A stretch of DNA of 64,000 nt, taken from the NCBI RefSeq assembly GCF_000472785.1, contig NZ_AXAL01000017.1:1-64000 (forward strand), read 5' to 3'. Below the pieces are notes generated by a model. That model was not told where the DNA came from. It saw only the letters and a program-made list of their open reading frames with translations, and ran no database searches. Shown here in pieces: positions 46,171 through 55,227 of the stretch. Origin of the DNA: Mesorhizobium loti CJ3sym. Lineage in GTDB: Bacteria > Pseudomonadota > Alphaproteobacteria > Rhizobiales > Rhizobiaceae. Numbering within the stretch: the first letter of the stretch is position 1; each line of letters opens with the position of its first letter. The position numbers and the translations under genes were made by a program.

Positions 46171-47358
46171 ATGGACAGGTTTGGCCAGGAAGCATTCGAG
46201 GAGATGATCGGTGCAGTCCGTTCGCCCTTCGAGCGGCTGGACCTCGTACGGCGCGCGGCCAAGGTTCTTGGCAAGGCCCGGCTTTCGGCCGCCAAGCGCA
46301 TACCTTTCCTTCTTCCGATCCATGGTCCGTTGCGGGATGTCGATGGGGGCATGGTCGTTTCGGTTTATGCGGTCAGCCACGATCCGCTGATACTCTACAC
46401 GCCGATCGGTGGCGCCCGCCCGCTCTCGACCGTCGCCGCCATCGGCCGGCGCCTGGCCAAGCGGCGCGCGACCTTGCTGCTGTCGCCGAACTGGACATTG
46501 GAGCGGCCGCATGTGGTCGGAAGGATGGGCGCGGATCTAGCCTGGTACCGCGAGCGCTTCCCGCTTCACGAGCTGATTTTCCTTTGCAATACCGAAGAGG
46601 AGCGCCGCCTTGTCGCCGCGGCCGGCGGCACCGCGATTGTTTCCAACCACAATCTCATGGTCCCGGAAGACATGTTCCGCCCGCTGCCGGACGTGCCGGC
46701 CGTATTCGATGCCGTCCATAATGGCCGCATTTCGCACACCAAGCGCCATTATCTAGCGCTCGACATTGAAAGGCTGGTTCATATCACCTTTTCGATCGGC
46801 GAGGTGTCACCAGCCGGTGCCCGCGCCTTTATCCGCCGCCTGCAGGCGCAATCACCGCTGCACCACATCGCCAACCCGATCGTCGACGGCATGACCGCCA
46901 AGCTGACCACGCCCGAAGTCAATCGCGTCTACAACCAGGCCGCCGTCGGACTTTGCCTGTCGGCCGAGGAGGGGGCGATGTATGCCTCCATGGAATATCT
47001 GCTCGCCGGTCTGCCGATCGTTAGTACGCCAAGCCTCGGCGGCCGGGACGTCTTTTTCGACCCGGACTATTGCATGATCGTCGAGCCGGAACCGGCAGCC
47101 ATCAGGCGCGCGGTCGAGCGGCTCCGGGACCGCGCCATCCCGCGTGAGGAAATCCGCGAGCGTACGCTGGAAAAGGTGCGGGCCGGGCGGCTGGACCTGA
47201 CGGCCTATCTGTCGGCACTGAAGCAGCGCCTGGGCAGCAGCGACCCGCCCTTCTCGCAATGGCCATTTCAGGGTGCTGGAACCTTGATGCGCTGGGCGAC
47301 GCTGCGCGAGCATGCGCGTGAGATCGCGGCATTCAAGTCAGCGCAGCATGGTTCCTGA
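46171..47358 (+). CDS. Glycosyltransferase (GT-B/GT4-like)
   Basis: This 395-residue protein has a GT-B-like two-domain pattern. The C-terminal half contains VGLCLSAEEGAMYASMEYLL and GLPIVSTPSLGGRDVFFDPD, the sugar-nucleotide-binding E-x7-E region of GT4 enzymes. The N-terminal part (LLPIHGPLRDVDGGMVVSVY) is atypical. It has no adjacent polysaccharide genes. Substrate is unknown. Confidence 0.7.
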   Translation: MDRFGQEAFEEMIGAVRSPFERLDLVRRAAKVLGKARLSAAKRIPFLLPIHGPLRDVDGGMVVSVYAVSHDPLILYTPIGGARPLSTVAAIGRRLAKRRATLLLSPNWTLERPHVVGRMGADLAWYRERFPLHELIFLCNTEEERRLVAAAGGTAIVSNHNLMVPEDMFRPLPDVPAVFDAVHNGRISHTKRHYLALDIERLVHITFSIGEVSPAGARAFIRRLQAQSPLHHIANPIVDGMTAKLTTPEVNRVYNQAAVGLCLSAEEGAMYASMEYLLAGLPIVSTPSLGGRDVFFDPDYCMIVEPEPAAIRRAVERLRDRAIPREEIRERTLEKVRAGRLDLTAYLSALKQRLGSSDPPFSQWPFQGAGTLMRWATLREHAREIAAFKSAQHGS

Positions 47359-47491
47359 CCGAACGTGTCGGCTTTGACGCAGCTTTGCCCAGCTTGGCGG
47401 TTTACACGGGGCGGCGCGTGGTCTTAATTCGGAGCGAAACAAAGCACCCGCTTCAACGAGGTGCTGCACCGGCGAGGAAATCAAAAGCATC

Positions 47492-49771
47492 ATGGCCAGG
47501 AAAACCGAAAACAGCGGTCCGTCCGTCAGCGCGCAGGAGGCGCTCGAATTCCACGCCATGGGCCGCCCCGGCAAGCTGGAGGTCGTTGCCACCAAGCCGA
47601 TGGCGACGCAGCGCGACCTCAGCCTCGCCTATTCGCCTGGTGTCGCGGTACCGGTTCTGGCAATCGCCGAGGATCCCAGCCGCGCCTTCGACTACACGAC
47701 GCGCGGCAACATGGTCGCCGTCATTTCCAATGGCACCGCCATCCTCGGCCTCGGCAATCTCGGCGCGCTGGCCTCGAAGCCGGTGATGGAAGGCAAGGCG
47801 GTGCTGTTCAAGCGTTTCGCCGATGTCGATTCCATCGACCTCGAGGTCGACACCGAAGATGCGGACGAGTTCATCAATTGCGTGCGCTTCCTCGGCCCTT
47901 CCTTCGGCGGGATCAATCTCGAGGACATCAAGGCTCCGGAATGCTTCATCATCGAGCAGCGCTTGCGCGAACTGATGGACATCCCAGTCTTCCACGACGA
48001 CCAGCATGGCACTGCCATCATCTCGGCCGCCGGCCTGATCAACGCGCTGGAAATCACCGGCCGCGACATGAAGACCACGAAAATGGTGTGCAATGGCGCC
48101 GGTGCCGCCGGCATCGCCTGCATCGAGCTGATGAAGGCTATGGGCTTCGCGCCCGAAAACATCATCCTGTGCGACACCAAGGGCGTGGTCTTCCAGGGCC
48201 GCACCGAAGGCATGAATCAGTGGAAGTCGGCGCATGCCGCCAAGACAGAGTCGCGCAGCCTTGCCGAGGCGCTCGACGGCGCCGACGTCTTTCTCGGCCT
48301 CTCGGCCAAGGGCGCGCTGACCACCGCTATGGTGCAGTCGATGGCCAAGAACCCGATCATCTTCGCCATGGCCAATCCCGACCCCGAAATCACGCCGGAG
48401 GAAGTGGCCGAAATCCGCACCGACGCCATCATGGCCACGGGCCGGTCCGACTATCCCAATCAGGTCAACAACGTTCTCGGCTTCCCCTACATCTTCCGTG
48501 GCGCGCTGGATGTGCGGGCCACGACCATCAACGATGACATGAAGATCGCCGCCGCCCGAGCCCTGGCCGCGCTGGCGCGCGAGGACGTGCCCGACGATGT
48601 CGCTGCCGCCTATCAGGGCAACCGGCCGAAATTCGGCCCCAACTACATCATCCCGGTGCCGTTCGACCCGCGCCTGATCTCGGCTATCCCCCTTGCGGTG
48701 GCCAAGGCGGCAATGGATTCGGGGGTTGCCCAAAAGCCGATCCTCGACCTCGATCGCTATGCGCAGGAACTCTCGGCCCGCCGCGACCCGATCGCCTCCA
48801 CCTTGCAGCGCATCTACGACCGCGTGCGCCGCCAACCCAAGCGTATCGTCTTCGCCGAGGGCGAGGAGGAGCAGGTGATGCGCGCCGCCGTCTCCTATGT
48901 GAACCAGCGGCTCGGCACCGCCATCCTGCTTGGCCGTGACGATGTCATCAAGGAAAACGCCAAGCACGCCGGCATCGACCTGAACAAGCAAGGCATCGAG
49001 ATCATCAATGCAAGGCTGTCGCGCCGCAACGGCATCTACACCGACTATCTCTACGAGCGCATGCAGCGCAAAGGCTTCCTGTTTCGCGACTGCCAGCGGC
49101 TGATCAACAACGACCGCAACCATTTTGCTGCCTGCATGGTGGCGCTGGGCGATGCCGACGGCATCGTCACCGGCGTCACCCGCAACTATTCGACAGCGCT
49201 GGACGACATCCGCCGCGTCATCGACGCCAAGCCGGGCCACCGCGTCATCGGCGTCTCGATCGTGCTCGCGCGGGGTAAAACGGTCCTCGTCGCCGACACC
49301 GCCGTGCACGACATGCCAAATGCCGAGCAGATCGCCGACATCGCCGAGGAGGCGGCAGGCTTTGCCCGCCGCATGGGCTATGAGCCGAGGCTCGCCATGC
49401 TCGCCTATTCCACCTTCGGCCATCCGCAGGGCGAACGCTCCGAGCGCGTCCAGGAAGCCGTGCGCATCCTCGACAAGCGCCGCGTCGATTTCGAATATGA
49501 CGGCGAAATGGCGGCCGACGTCGCGCTCAATGCCCGCGCCATGGCGCAATACCCGTTTATTCGACTCACCGGCCCGGCCAATGTGCTGATCATGCCGGCG
49601 TTCCACTCAGCCTCGATCTCGACCAAGATGCTGCAGGAGCTCGGCGGCTCGACCGTCATCGGCCCGCTGCTGGTCGGCTTGAACAAGCCGGTGCAGATCG
49701 TGTCGCTGAATGCCAAGGACAGCGATATCGTCAACATGGCGGCGATCGCGGCTTATACGGCGGGGACGTGA
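47492..49771 (+). CDS. maeB: NADP-dependent malic enzyme (MaeB type, malic-PTA fusion)
   Basis: This 759-residue protein fuses a malic enzyme domain (about 1-430; SLAYSPGVAVPVLAI, FHDDQHGTAIISAAGL, NGAGAAGIA) to a C-terminal phosphotransacetylase-like domain (KRIVFAEGEEEQVMRA, GPLLVGLNKPVQIV) that is usually catalytically inactive and regulatory. It makes pyruvate, CO2 and NAD(P)H from malate. Rhizobia carry two such enzymes (Dme and Tme); which this is cannot be told by eye. Confidence 0.93.
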   Translation: MARKTENSGPSVSAQEALEFHAMGRPGKLEVVATKPMATQRDLSLAYSPGVAVPVLAIAEDPSRAFDYTTRGNMVAVISNGTAILGLGNLGALASKPVMEGKAVLFKRFADVDSIDLEVDTEDADEFINCVRFLGPSFGGINLEDIKAPECFIIEQRLRELMDIPVFHDDQHGTAIISAAGLINALEITGRDMKTTKMVCNGAGAAGIACIELMKAMGFAPENIILCDTKGVVFQGRTEGMNQWKSAHAAKTESRSLAEALDGADVFLGLSAKGALTTAMVQSMAKNPIIFAMANPDPEITPEEVAEIRTDAIMATGRSDYPNQVNNVLGFPYIFRGALDVRATTINDDMKIAAARALAALAREDVPDDVAAAYQGNRPKFGPNYIIPVPFDPRLISAIPLAVAKAAMDSGVAQKPILDLDRYAQELSARRDPIASTLQRIYDRVRRQPKRIVFAEGEEEQVMRAAVSYVNQRLGTAILLGRDDVIKENAKHAGIDLNKQGIEIINARLSRRNGIYTDYLYERMQRKGFLFRDCQRLINNDRNHFAACMVALGDADGIVTGVTRNYSTALDDIRRVIDAKPGHRVIGVSIVLARGKTVLVADTAVHDMPNAEQIADIAEEAAGFARRMGYEPRLAMLAYSTFGHPQGERSERVQEAVRILDKRRVDFEYDGEMAADVALNARAMAQYPFIRLTGPANVLIMPAFHSASISTKMLQELGGSTVIGPLLVGLNKPVQIVSLNAKDSDIVNMAAIAAYTAGT

Positions 49772-49950
49772 CGAGCGGTCCTGGAGAGGGCGGAAGCCAA
49801 CGATCTAGCTCTTCGAACGCGCGGCGCTCAAAACTCCGCCGGACCCCCACCCATAACATCTTGATAAGATTCAGCTGATATAGGGAAGCTCTTGCCGCAT
49901 GCCGTAACGGCATCCACGGCGCGCTCAGACCGCCAAATGGGGGTGCGGCC

Positions 49951-51036
49951 ATGAAGCATGACGGAGTTTCTCTATCCGTGGTCGGCGAGCGAGCCTACCA
50001 CGACGAGCGATTGGATGCTTTGCTCAGCATCACCGGCCGCATGGATGGTTATCTCTACCGTTGCCGCAACGACGCGTCCTACACCATGCTCTATATAAGC
50101 GACGGCATTTTCACCGTCAGCGGTTATCGGCCGAGCGATTTCATCCACAATGCGGTGCGCGACTATGTCTCAGCTATCCACCCGGATGACTTGCCCTCGG
50201 TCTATGCCGCAGTCGACGCCGCGCTCGAGGCGCGCTGCAACTGGAATGTCGACTACCGTATCGTGCCGCAGGTCGGTGAACCGCTCTGGGTCCGCGAGAT
50301 CGGCGGCGGTGTCTGGGATGATGCCGGCGAACTCGAATTTCTGGAAGGCTTCGTCGTCGACATCAGCGACCGCAAGGTCGTCGAGGATCTCAACGCCCAG
50401 CTGCTTCTGGATTTGAAGACAGCTAACGAGGAATTGTCCGCGCAAAAGCGCGAGATCGAAGTGGCGAAGCAGCAGAGCGACCATTCGGCCAACCACGATG
50501 CCTTGACAGACCTGCCCAACAGGCGTGCCTTCCACAACGAGCTCAAATCAGTGGTTGCCCGCTGCGGCGCCACCGGTGAGGCGGCCGGTCTTCTGTTCAT
50601 CGACCTCGACCGGTTCAAGGAAGTCAACGATACGCTCGGCCACGAGGCCGGCGATGGGCTGCTGCAGCGCGTGTCGAGCCAGCTTCGCTCGATCCTGCGC
50701 AGCGCCGATTTCGTCGCCCGGCTTGGCGGCGACGAGTTCGCCTTCCTGTTCTCGGCCGACACAGATCTGGCACAGCTGAAGGCCGTGCGTGTCGCCGAAC
50801 GCATCCTGGAAAGGTTGCGGATCAAGGTTCCGACGCCCAATGGCGCCATCCAGGTCGGCTGCACCGTTGGCGTGGCCATGTATCCGGCGGAAGCCGGCGA
50901 TTCCGAAGCGCTGATCGCACTCGCCGACCGGCTGATGTACATCGGCAAGAAGAGCGGTCGCAACCGCCTGGTCACCGCCAGCGAAATGACGCCGCAACAG
51001 CCATCGTCCGGGCCTCACCTTCGCAAGACCGCGTAG
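49951..51036 (+). CDS. PAS-GGDEF diguanylate cyclase
   Basis: This 361-residue protein has a PAS-3 type sensor domain (about 40-140; YISDGIFTVSGYRPSDFI), a coiled region and a GGDEF domain. The active site GGDEF is at 259-263. The inhibitory I-site RSAD (250-253) is five residues before it, so product inhibition is expected. It makes cyclic di-GMP. No EAL domain or HPr-type partner is near. A gap of 180 bp separates it from maeB. Confidence 0.92.
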   Translation: MKHDGVSLSVVGERAYHDERLDALLSITGRMDGYLYRCRNDASYTMLYISDGIFTVSGYRPSDFIHNAVRDYVSAIHPDDLPSVYAAVDAALEARCNWNVDYRIVPQVGEPLWVREIGGGVWDDAGELEFLEGFVVDISDRKVVEDLNAQLLLDLKTANEELSAQKREIEVAKQQSDHSANHDALTDLPNRRAFHNELKSVVARCGATGEAAGLLFIDLDRFKEVNDTLGHEAGDGLLQRVSSQLRSILRSADFVARLGGDEFAFLFSADTDLAQLKAVRVAERILERLRIKVPTPNGAIQVGCTVGVAMYPAEAGDSEALIALADRLMYIGKKSGRNRLVTASEMTPQQPSSGPHLRKTA

Positions 51037-51086
51037 AGCTATCGGTGCGAATTTAACGTCGACTCCGATATCCGACAGTGCCGGCT

Positions 51087-51776
51087 TCAGCCCGGCGCGA
51101 ACACCCTTGCCGCTTCCACAACGTCGTCGATCTGGTCCGCCCGCAGCAGGTCGATCGGAATGCGGCCGTCGAGTTGCGCCGCAGGCCGTGTCAGCCAGAG
51201 CCAGGCGAGCCTCGGATTGCCGATCAGCGACAGCACGTCGCTGATGCCCGCCACTGGCCTGCCGTCGACGAACTGCGCCAGCGGGAAGACGTGCTTGCGG
51301 CCACCCTTGCGCAAGGCGATGACATTGTTTCGCCTTTGCCAGCGATGCAGGGTCGAGCGGGCAATATGCAAATTCTCTTCCAGATAAGTCGAGCCGGCGA
51401 CGCGGCCGGCCCAGTCCTCGATCAGCATCGATTCGAGGTCGTCGGACTGCGAGGTAGGCGTCTCGTTGGCCCGCAATACTGTCGGTGGATTTCCGGCGGT
51501 GCCGGCTTCACTGCGGCGCGCGGCTTCCGCCGCCAGTGCACGCACGAATTTCGAGGCAAGGCCGGGAAGGTCGGCATGGATGGCGTCGATGGCGCGCTGA
51601 TGCTTGGGCGACAGCAAGGTTACGGCGGAAGCTATGCCGGCGGCGATCTTGCCGAGCGAGACCACCGTGGATTGCTTTATAGCCTCGTCATGGCGGGCAA
51701 GTGCGCGCTCGACATCCTCGGCGACCATCTCCGCGAAGTCGTCCTGTCCGAGACCGGTGGTCTGAAATCTGCTCAT
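51087..51776 (-). CDS. MbcA/ParS/Xre-type antitoxin-like protein without adjacent toxin
   Basis: This 229-residue protein ends with GISDVLSLIGNPRLAWLWLT...IPIDLLRADQIDDVVEAARVF, the antitoxin Xre/MbcA/ParS toxin-binding domain. Before it is an HTH-like part (YLEENLHIARSTLHRWQRRN). The first 130 residues look like a separate domain. Such antitoxins normally accompany a RES-domain NAD-degrading toxin, but none is coded on either side here. It may be an orphan regulator or antitoxin. Confidence 0.72.
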   Translation of the reverse strand: MSRFQTTGLGQDDFAEMVAEDVERALARHDEAIKQSTVVSLGKIAAGIASAVTLLSPKHQRAIDAIHADLPGLASKFVRALAAEAARRSEAGTAGNPPTVLRANETPTSQSDDLESMLIEDWAGRVAGSTYLEENLHIARSTLHRWQRRNNVIALRKGGRKHVFPLAQFVDGRPVAGISDVLSLIGNPRLAWLWLTRPAAQLDGRIPIDLLRADQIDDVVEAARVFAPG

Positions 51777-52001
51777 GCATCTGTCTTCTGGCCGCGCGCG
51801 CTGCTCCCTCGGCTGCGGCCGATTGCTGAATTTCTAGCGCGGAAAACGGAAATCGCGGCGCGAACGAATACGTCCGCCCGACAGCTTGCTGTCTTGCATC
51901 TTTCAACACCCCATCTGACTGCGAGCGCCCCGAAATGTCAGTCACGGGACGCTCTCGTTTTCGTGTAGGAGCGATATATGACAATCACGCGACGGTGAAG
52001 T
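51777..52001. other. Intergenic stretch before the inverted-repeat element
   Basis: I see no convincing gene here. It contains the likely promoter of the MbcA-type gene and no recognised repeat. Confidence 0.5.
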
Positions 52002-52254
52002 TGCCGATCTCCCCCCTCGTGGGGGAGATGCCCGGCAGGGCAGAGGGGGGCGCGAAGGATCGCTGCGTAGCAATGCTTGCGCCGTGCCCCACGCTCTCGG
52101 CGGGCGTCGCGCCCTGTGAAGTAAACATTGGAAATGCCGGCGGGACAGCGCCGCCCTCTGGCCTGCCGGCGTTCGTCGTTCGGAAAGCCAAGCAATTGGC
52201 TTTCCGCCCGCTTCGCGGACCACTCCTCAACCCCCACAAGGAGGGAGATCGGCA
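52002..52254. repeat. 253-bp MITE/REP-type inverted-repeat element
   Basis: The ends mirror each other. TGCCGATCTCC at 52002 is matched by GGGAGATCGGCA ending at 52254, and the hairpin cores CCCCCCTCGTGGGGG and CCCCCACAAGGAGGG lie just inside. Next come ATGCCCGGCAGGGCAGAGGG on the left and its inverted counterpart CCCTCTGGCCTGCCGGC on the right. The interior has no gene. The tag matches the REP pair at 33.4-33.6 kb. It ends 8 bp before the adenosine kinase stop. Confidence 0.72.
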
Positions 52255-52261
52255 GTTGTCC

Positions 52262-53254
52262 CTACAGCAATCCAGCCAGTTCGGCCTCGCGTCGCAAATT
52301 CTGCCTTGGCCTTGGGCCGATCTGCTGGATCACCAGGCCGGCCGCCAGCGAGCCAAGGTCGCCGCAGGTCTTGAGGTCGCGGCCTTGCGTGTAGCCGTGC
52401 AGGAAACCGGCGGCGTAGAGGTCGCCGGCGCCCGTGGTGTCGACCAGTTCCCTGATGGTGGTGGCCTGGATGACCACGGTCTCGTCGCCGCGCACGATGA
52501 CCGAGCCTTTTTCCGAGCGGGTGACGGCGGCGATCTTGCAGTCCTTGCGAATCCTGGCCAGCGCCTCGTCAAACGACGATGTCTGGTAGAGCGACTTGAT
52601 CTCGTGGCTGTTGGCAAAGACGATGTCGACGGTGCCCGAACGCATCAGCTCGAGGAACTCGTCGCGGTAGCGGTCGACGCAGAACGAATCCGACAATGTC
52701 ATCGACACTTCGCGGCCGGCCGCGTGCGCCAGCCTGGCCGTCTGCCGGATCGCCTCCTTGGCGCGCGGCGGGTCCCATAGATAGCCTTCGAAATAGGTGA
52801 CCTTGGCGCCCGAGGCCTTGTCGGCCTCGACATCCTCGGGGCCGAGCTCGACGCAGGCGCCGAGATAGGTGTTCATCGAGCGTTCGCCATCAGGGGTGAC
52901 GAAGATCATCGAGCGCGCCGTCGGCGGCTCGCCCTTGAGCGGTTTGGTGTCGAAGGCAACGCCCTGGGCATGGATGTCGTGCGCGTAGATTTCGCCCAGC
53001 GCATCGTTGGAAACCTTGCCGAAGAAGGCGGCGCGGCCGCCGAAGGAGGCGACGCCGGCCGCCGTGTTGCCGGCGCTGCCGCCAGAGGCTTCGATCGCCG
53101 GACCCATGCGGCTATAGAGCAGCTCGGCGCGCTGGGTGTCGATGAGGTTCATCGCGCCCTTGATGATGCCGTTGGTCTCGAGGAAATCCTCCTCGCATTG
53201 GGCGATGATGTCGACAATGGCATTGCCGATGCAAAGCACGTCATAATCCGGCAT
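52262..53254 (-). CDS. Adenosine kinase (PfkB family)
   Basis: This 330-residue PfkB-family kinase begins MPDYDVLCIGNAIVDIIAQC and has SGGSAGNTAAGVASFGGRAAF as the substrate lid region. The catalytic motif DTTGAGDLYAAGFLHGYTQG contains the base Asp. This form is usually annotated adenosine kinase in rhizobia. ATG 53254, with GGAG upstream, is preferred to the longer frame from 53554, whose extra residues lie in a repeat. Confidence 0.88.
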   Translation of the reverse strand: MPDYDVLCIGNAIVDIIAQCEEDFLETNGIIKGAMNLIDTQRAELLYSRMGPAIEASGGSAGNTAAGVASFGGRAAFFGKVSNDALGEIYAHDIHAQGVAFDTKPLKGEPPTARSMIFVTPDGERSMNTYLGACVELGPEDVEADKASGAKVTYFEGYLWDPPRAKEAIRQTARLAHAAGREVSMTLSDSFCVDRYRDEFLELMRSGTVDIVFANSHEIKSLYQTSSFDEALARIRKDCKIAAVTRSEKGSVIVRGDETVVIQATTIRELVDTTGAGDLYAAGFLHGYTQGRDLKTCGDLGSLAAGLVIQQIGPRPRQNLRREAELAGLL

Positions 53255-53278
53255 CAATGTCTCCACCAAAAACCTAGA

Positions 53279-53402
53279 GCAATTCCAGCAAAAGTGCTTA
53301 GCGGTTTTCCCACAGGAATTGCGTACAAAGAGAGAGCCGGCTTCCTGCCACGCCCGCGCGGGTCTACAGCATGACCCCGAAAATTGGCAACCGATTTTCT
53401 GT
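53279..53402. repeat. Rhizobiales intergenic palindromic repeats
   Basis: GCAATTCC (53279-53286) is mirrored by GGAATTGC (53315-53322), with CAAAAGTGCTTAGCGGTTTTC between, a familiar rhizobial repeat. A second unit from 53369 (GCATGACCCCGAAAATTGGC, then AACCGATTTTC) resembles the element after hrpB. No gene lies between 53255 and 53528. Confidence 0.7.
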
Positions 53403-53528
53403 CGTTGCCGGCGTGGTGGCGATGGCCGGTGCGCATAAAAACCAGGCGCTACGACAATTCGACCGTGGACGAAGCATTTCTTCGCGGCGTTGCCTACAAC
53501 GAGCCCGATCGCACCGAAGGCAACATCC

Positions 53529-54431
53529 ATGTCGGCAAAAAACGATACGACCACGGACCTGGCGTTGCTCGGCGTGCTGGCGGTGCTGTGGGGCGCTTCC
53601 TACACCTTCATCAAGATCGGCGTCGAGACAATCCCGCCGGTCACCTTCATCGCCGCCCGCACCTTGATCGCTGGCGGCATCCTGTTCGCCATCATCCGCT
53701 GGCGCGGGCTCTCCATGCCGCGCGATGCGGCCACCTGGCGCCGCTTCGCCTTCCAGGCCTGCCTCAACAGCGTGATACCGTTCACGCTGATCGCGGCCGC
53801 CGAGCGCTCGGTCGATGCCGGCCTCGCCACCATCCTCAATTCCACCTCGCCGATCTTCACCTTCGTCTTCACCGCGCTCATCACCCGACATGAGCCGGTC
53901 ACGGTGCGAAAGCTGATCGGTGTCGGCGCCGGCATTGCCGGCATCTGTTTCATCGTCGGCACCGAGGCGCTGGGTGGTCTCGGTCACGAATTGTGGGCGC
54001 AGATTGCCATCGTCGTGGCAACGATCTGTTACGCCGCTGCCGCGATCTTCGGTCGTGGCTTCAAGGGCCTCGATCCGATGCTGCCGGCCGCAGGCTCGAT
54101 GCTATGCGGTGCCGTCATTCTGGTCCCACTCAGCCTGGTCGTCGACCAACCCTGGACGCTCACACCGTCCATGGCATCGATCCTAGCCCTGCTCGGCCTG
54201 TCGATCCTCTCAACGGCGCTGGCCTTCGTCATCTATTTCCGCCTCATCCACACGCTGGGCTCTGTCGGCACGACGTCGCAGGCCTATCTGCGCGTGCCGA
54301 TCGGTGTCGGCATTGGAGCCATCTTTCTCGGTGAAAGCCTCGGGCCAGCTGTATGGCTGGGTATGGCCTTTGTCGTGGTCGGCGTCGCGGCCATGACCAT
54401 CCCTGTTAGAAAGCCAGCTTTCGCTAAGTAG
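53529..54431 (+). CDS. DMT-family (EamA) transporter
   Basis: This 300-residue membrane protein has ten segments in two EamA repeats (LGVLAVLWGASYTFIKIGVE, then LSTALAFVIYFRLIHTLGSV). It is unrelated in detail to the DMT protein at 20464. ATG 53529 is chosen; the frame from 53490 adds 13 polar residues. Substrate is unknown. Confidence 0.88.
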   Translation: MSAKNDTTTDLALLGVLAVLWGASYTFIKIGVETIPPVTFIAARTLIAGGILFAIIRWRGLSMPRDAATWRRFAFQACLNSVIPFTLIAAAERSVDAGLATILNSTSPIFTFVFTALITRHEPVTVRKLIGVGAGIAGICFIVGTEALGGLGHELWAQIAIVVATICYAAAAIFGRGFKGLDPMLPAAGSMLCGAVILVPLSLVVDQPWTLTPSMASILALLGLSILSTALAFVIYFRLIHTLGSVGTTSQAYLRVPIGVGIGAIFLGESLGPAVWLGMAFVVVGVAAMTIPVRKPAFAK

Positions 54432-54515
54432 CGATACGCGCTTGTGCTCGCGACCTACGCTGCCTATCTCGGGAGCATCCCGCCTCCGGCGGCGCTGACC
54501 TGGGGGTGAAGCACC

Positions 54516-55220
54516 GTGATTTTCGACGCTGCCCGCAATGCGGCCCTGGAGCTGCTTTCGCCGCCGTTTCGTGCCGTGTTCATCAAGACGCTTGGCCTGA
54601 CCGTACTGGCGCTGGTCGCCTTATGGTTCGGCCTGACAAGTCTGGGCGAGTGGCTGGCGCTGCCGTGGCTCCAGGCATTGCTGCCGGGCATGCCGTCCTG
54701 GGCCGGCTGGCTTGGTGGCATCATCGCGGCCATAGCGCTCGCCTTCGGCATGGCGTTGCTCATCGCGCCGGTGACGGCCGTGATCGCCGGCCTGTTCCTC
54801 GACGATGTCGCCGAAGTGGTCGAGCGCACCGACTATCCCGGCGACCCGGCCGGACGCGCCATGCCGGCATTGCGCTCGCTGGTGCTGGCGGTAAAATTCT
54901 TCGGCGTCGTCATCCTGGGCAATATCGTGGCGCTTCTGCTTCTGCTGGTGCCGGGCGTCAACATCGCCGCCTTCTTCATCGTCAATGGCTATCTGCTCGG
55001 GCGCGAGTTCTTCGAGTTCGCCGCCATGCGCTTTCGCTCCGAGGAAGAGGCCAGGGCCTTGCGCAGGCAGTATGCCGGCACGGTGTTTCTCGCCGGGCTG
55101 GTCATCGCGGCCGTCCTCGCCGTGCCGCTGCTCAATCTGGTGACGCCGTTGTTCGCCGCCGCGATGATGGTGCATCTGCATAAGGCGATTTCGGCGCGGG
55201 AGCGCCCTTCGCGGGCTTAA
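54516..55220 (+). CDS. CysZ/EI24-like sulfate-transport family membrane protein
   Basis: This 234-residue protein starts with GTG. The motif VIAGLFLDDVAEVVERTDYP and four to five long membrane segments match the EI24/CysZ family. CysZ supports sulfate uptake. A C-terminal short helix (MVHLHKAISARERP) follows. It is separated from the DMT gene by 84 bp and is convergent with the proline-racemase-type gene (7-bp gap). Confidence 0.82.
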   Translation: MIFDAARNAALELLSPPFRAVFIKTLGLTVLALVALWFGLTSLGEWLALPWLQALLPGMPSWAGWLGGIIAAIALAFGMALLIAPVTAVIAGLFLDDVAEVVERTDYPGDPAGRAMPALRSLVLAVKFFGVVILGNIVALLLLLVPGVNIAAFFIVNGYLLGREFFEFAAMRFRSEEEARALRRQYAGTVFLAGLVIAAVLAVPLLNLVTPLFAAAMMVHLHKAISARERPSRA

Positions 55221-55227
55221 ACCCGGT

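Noticed and set aside
47453..49606. 717-codon open frame antisense to malic enzyme
   Set aside because: It is a GC-rich shadow of the maeB gene, His/Asp-rich with no recognisable domain.
51688..51984. 98-codon frame before the MbcA-type gene
   Set aside because: Overlaps the 5-prime end of the MbcA-type gene on the same strand in another frame and has Arg-rich shadow composition.
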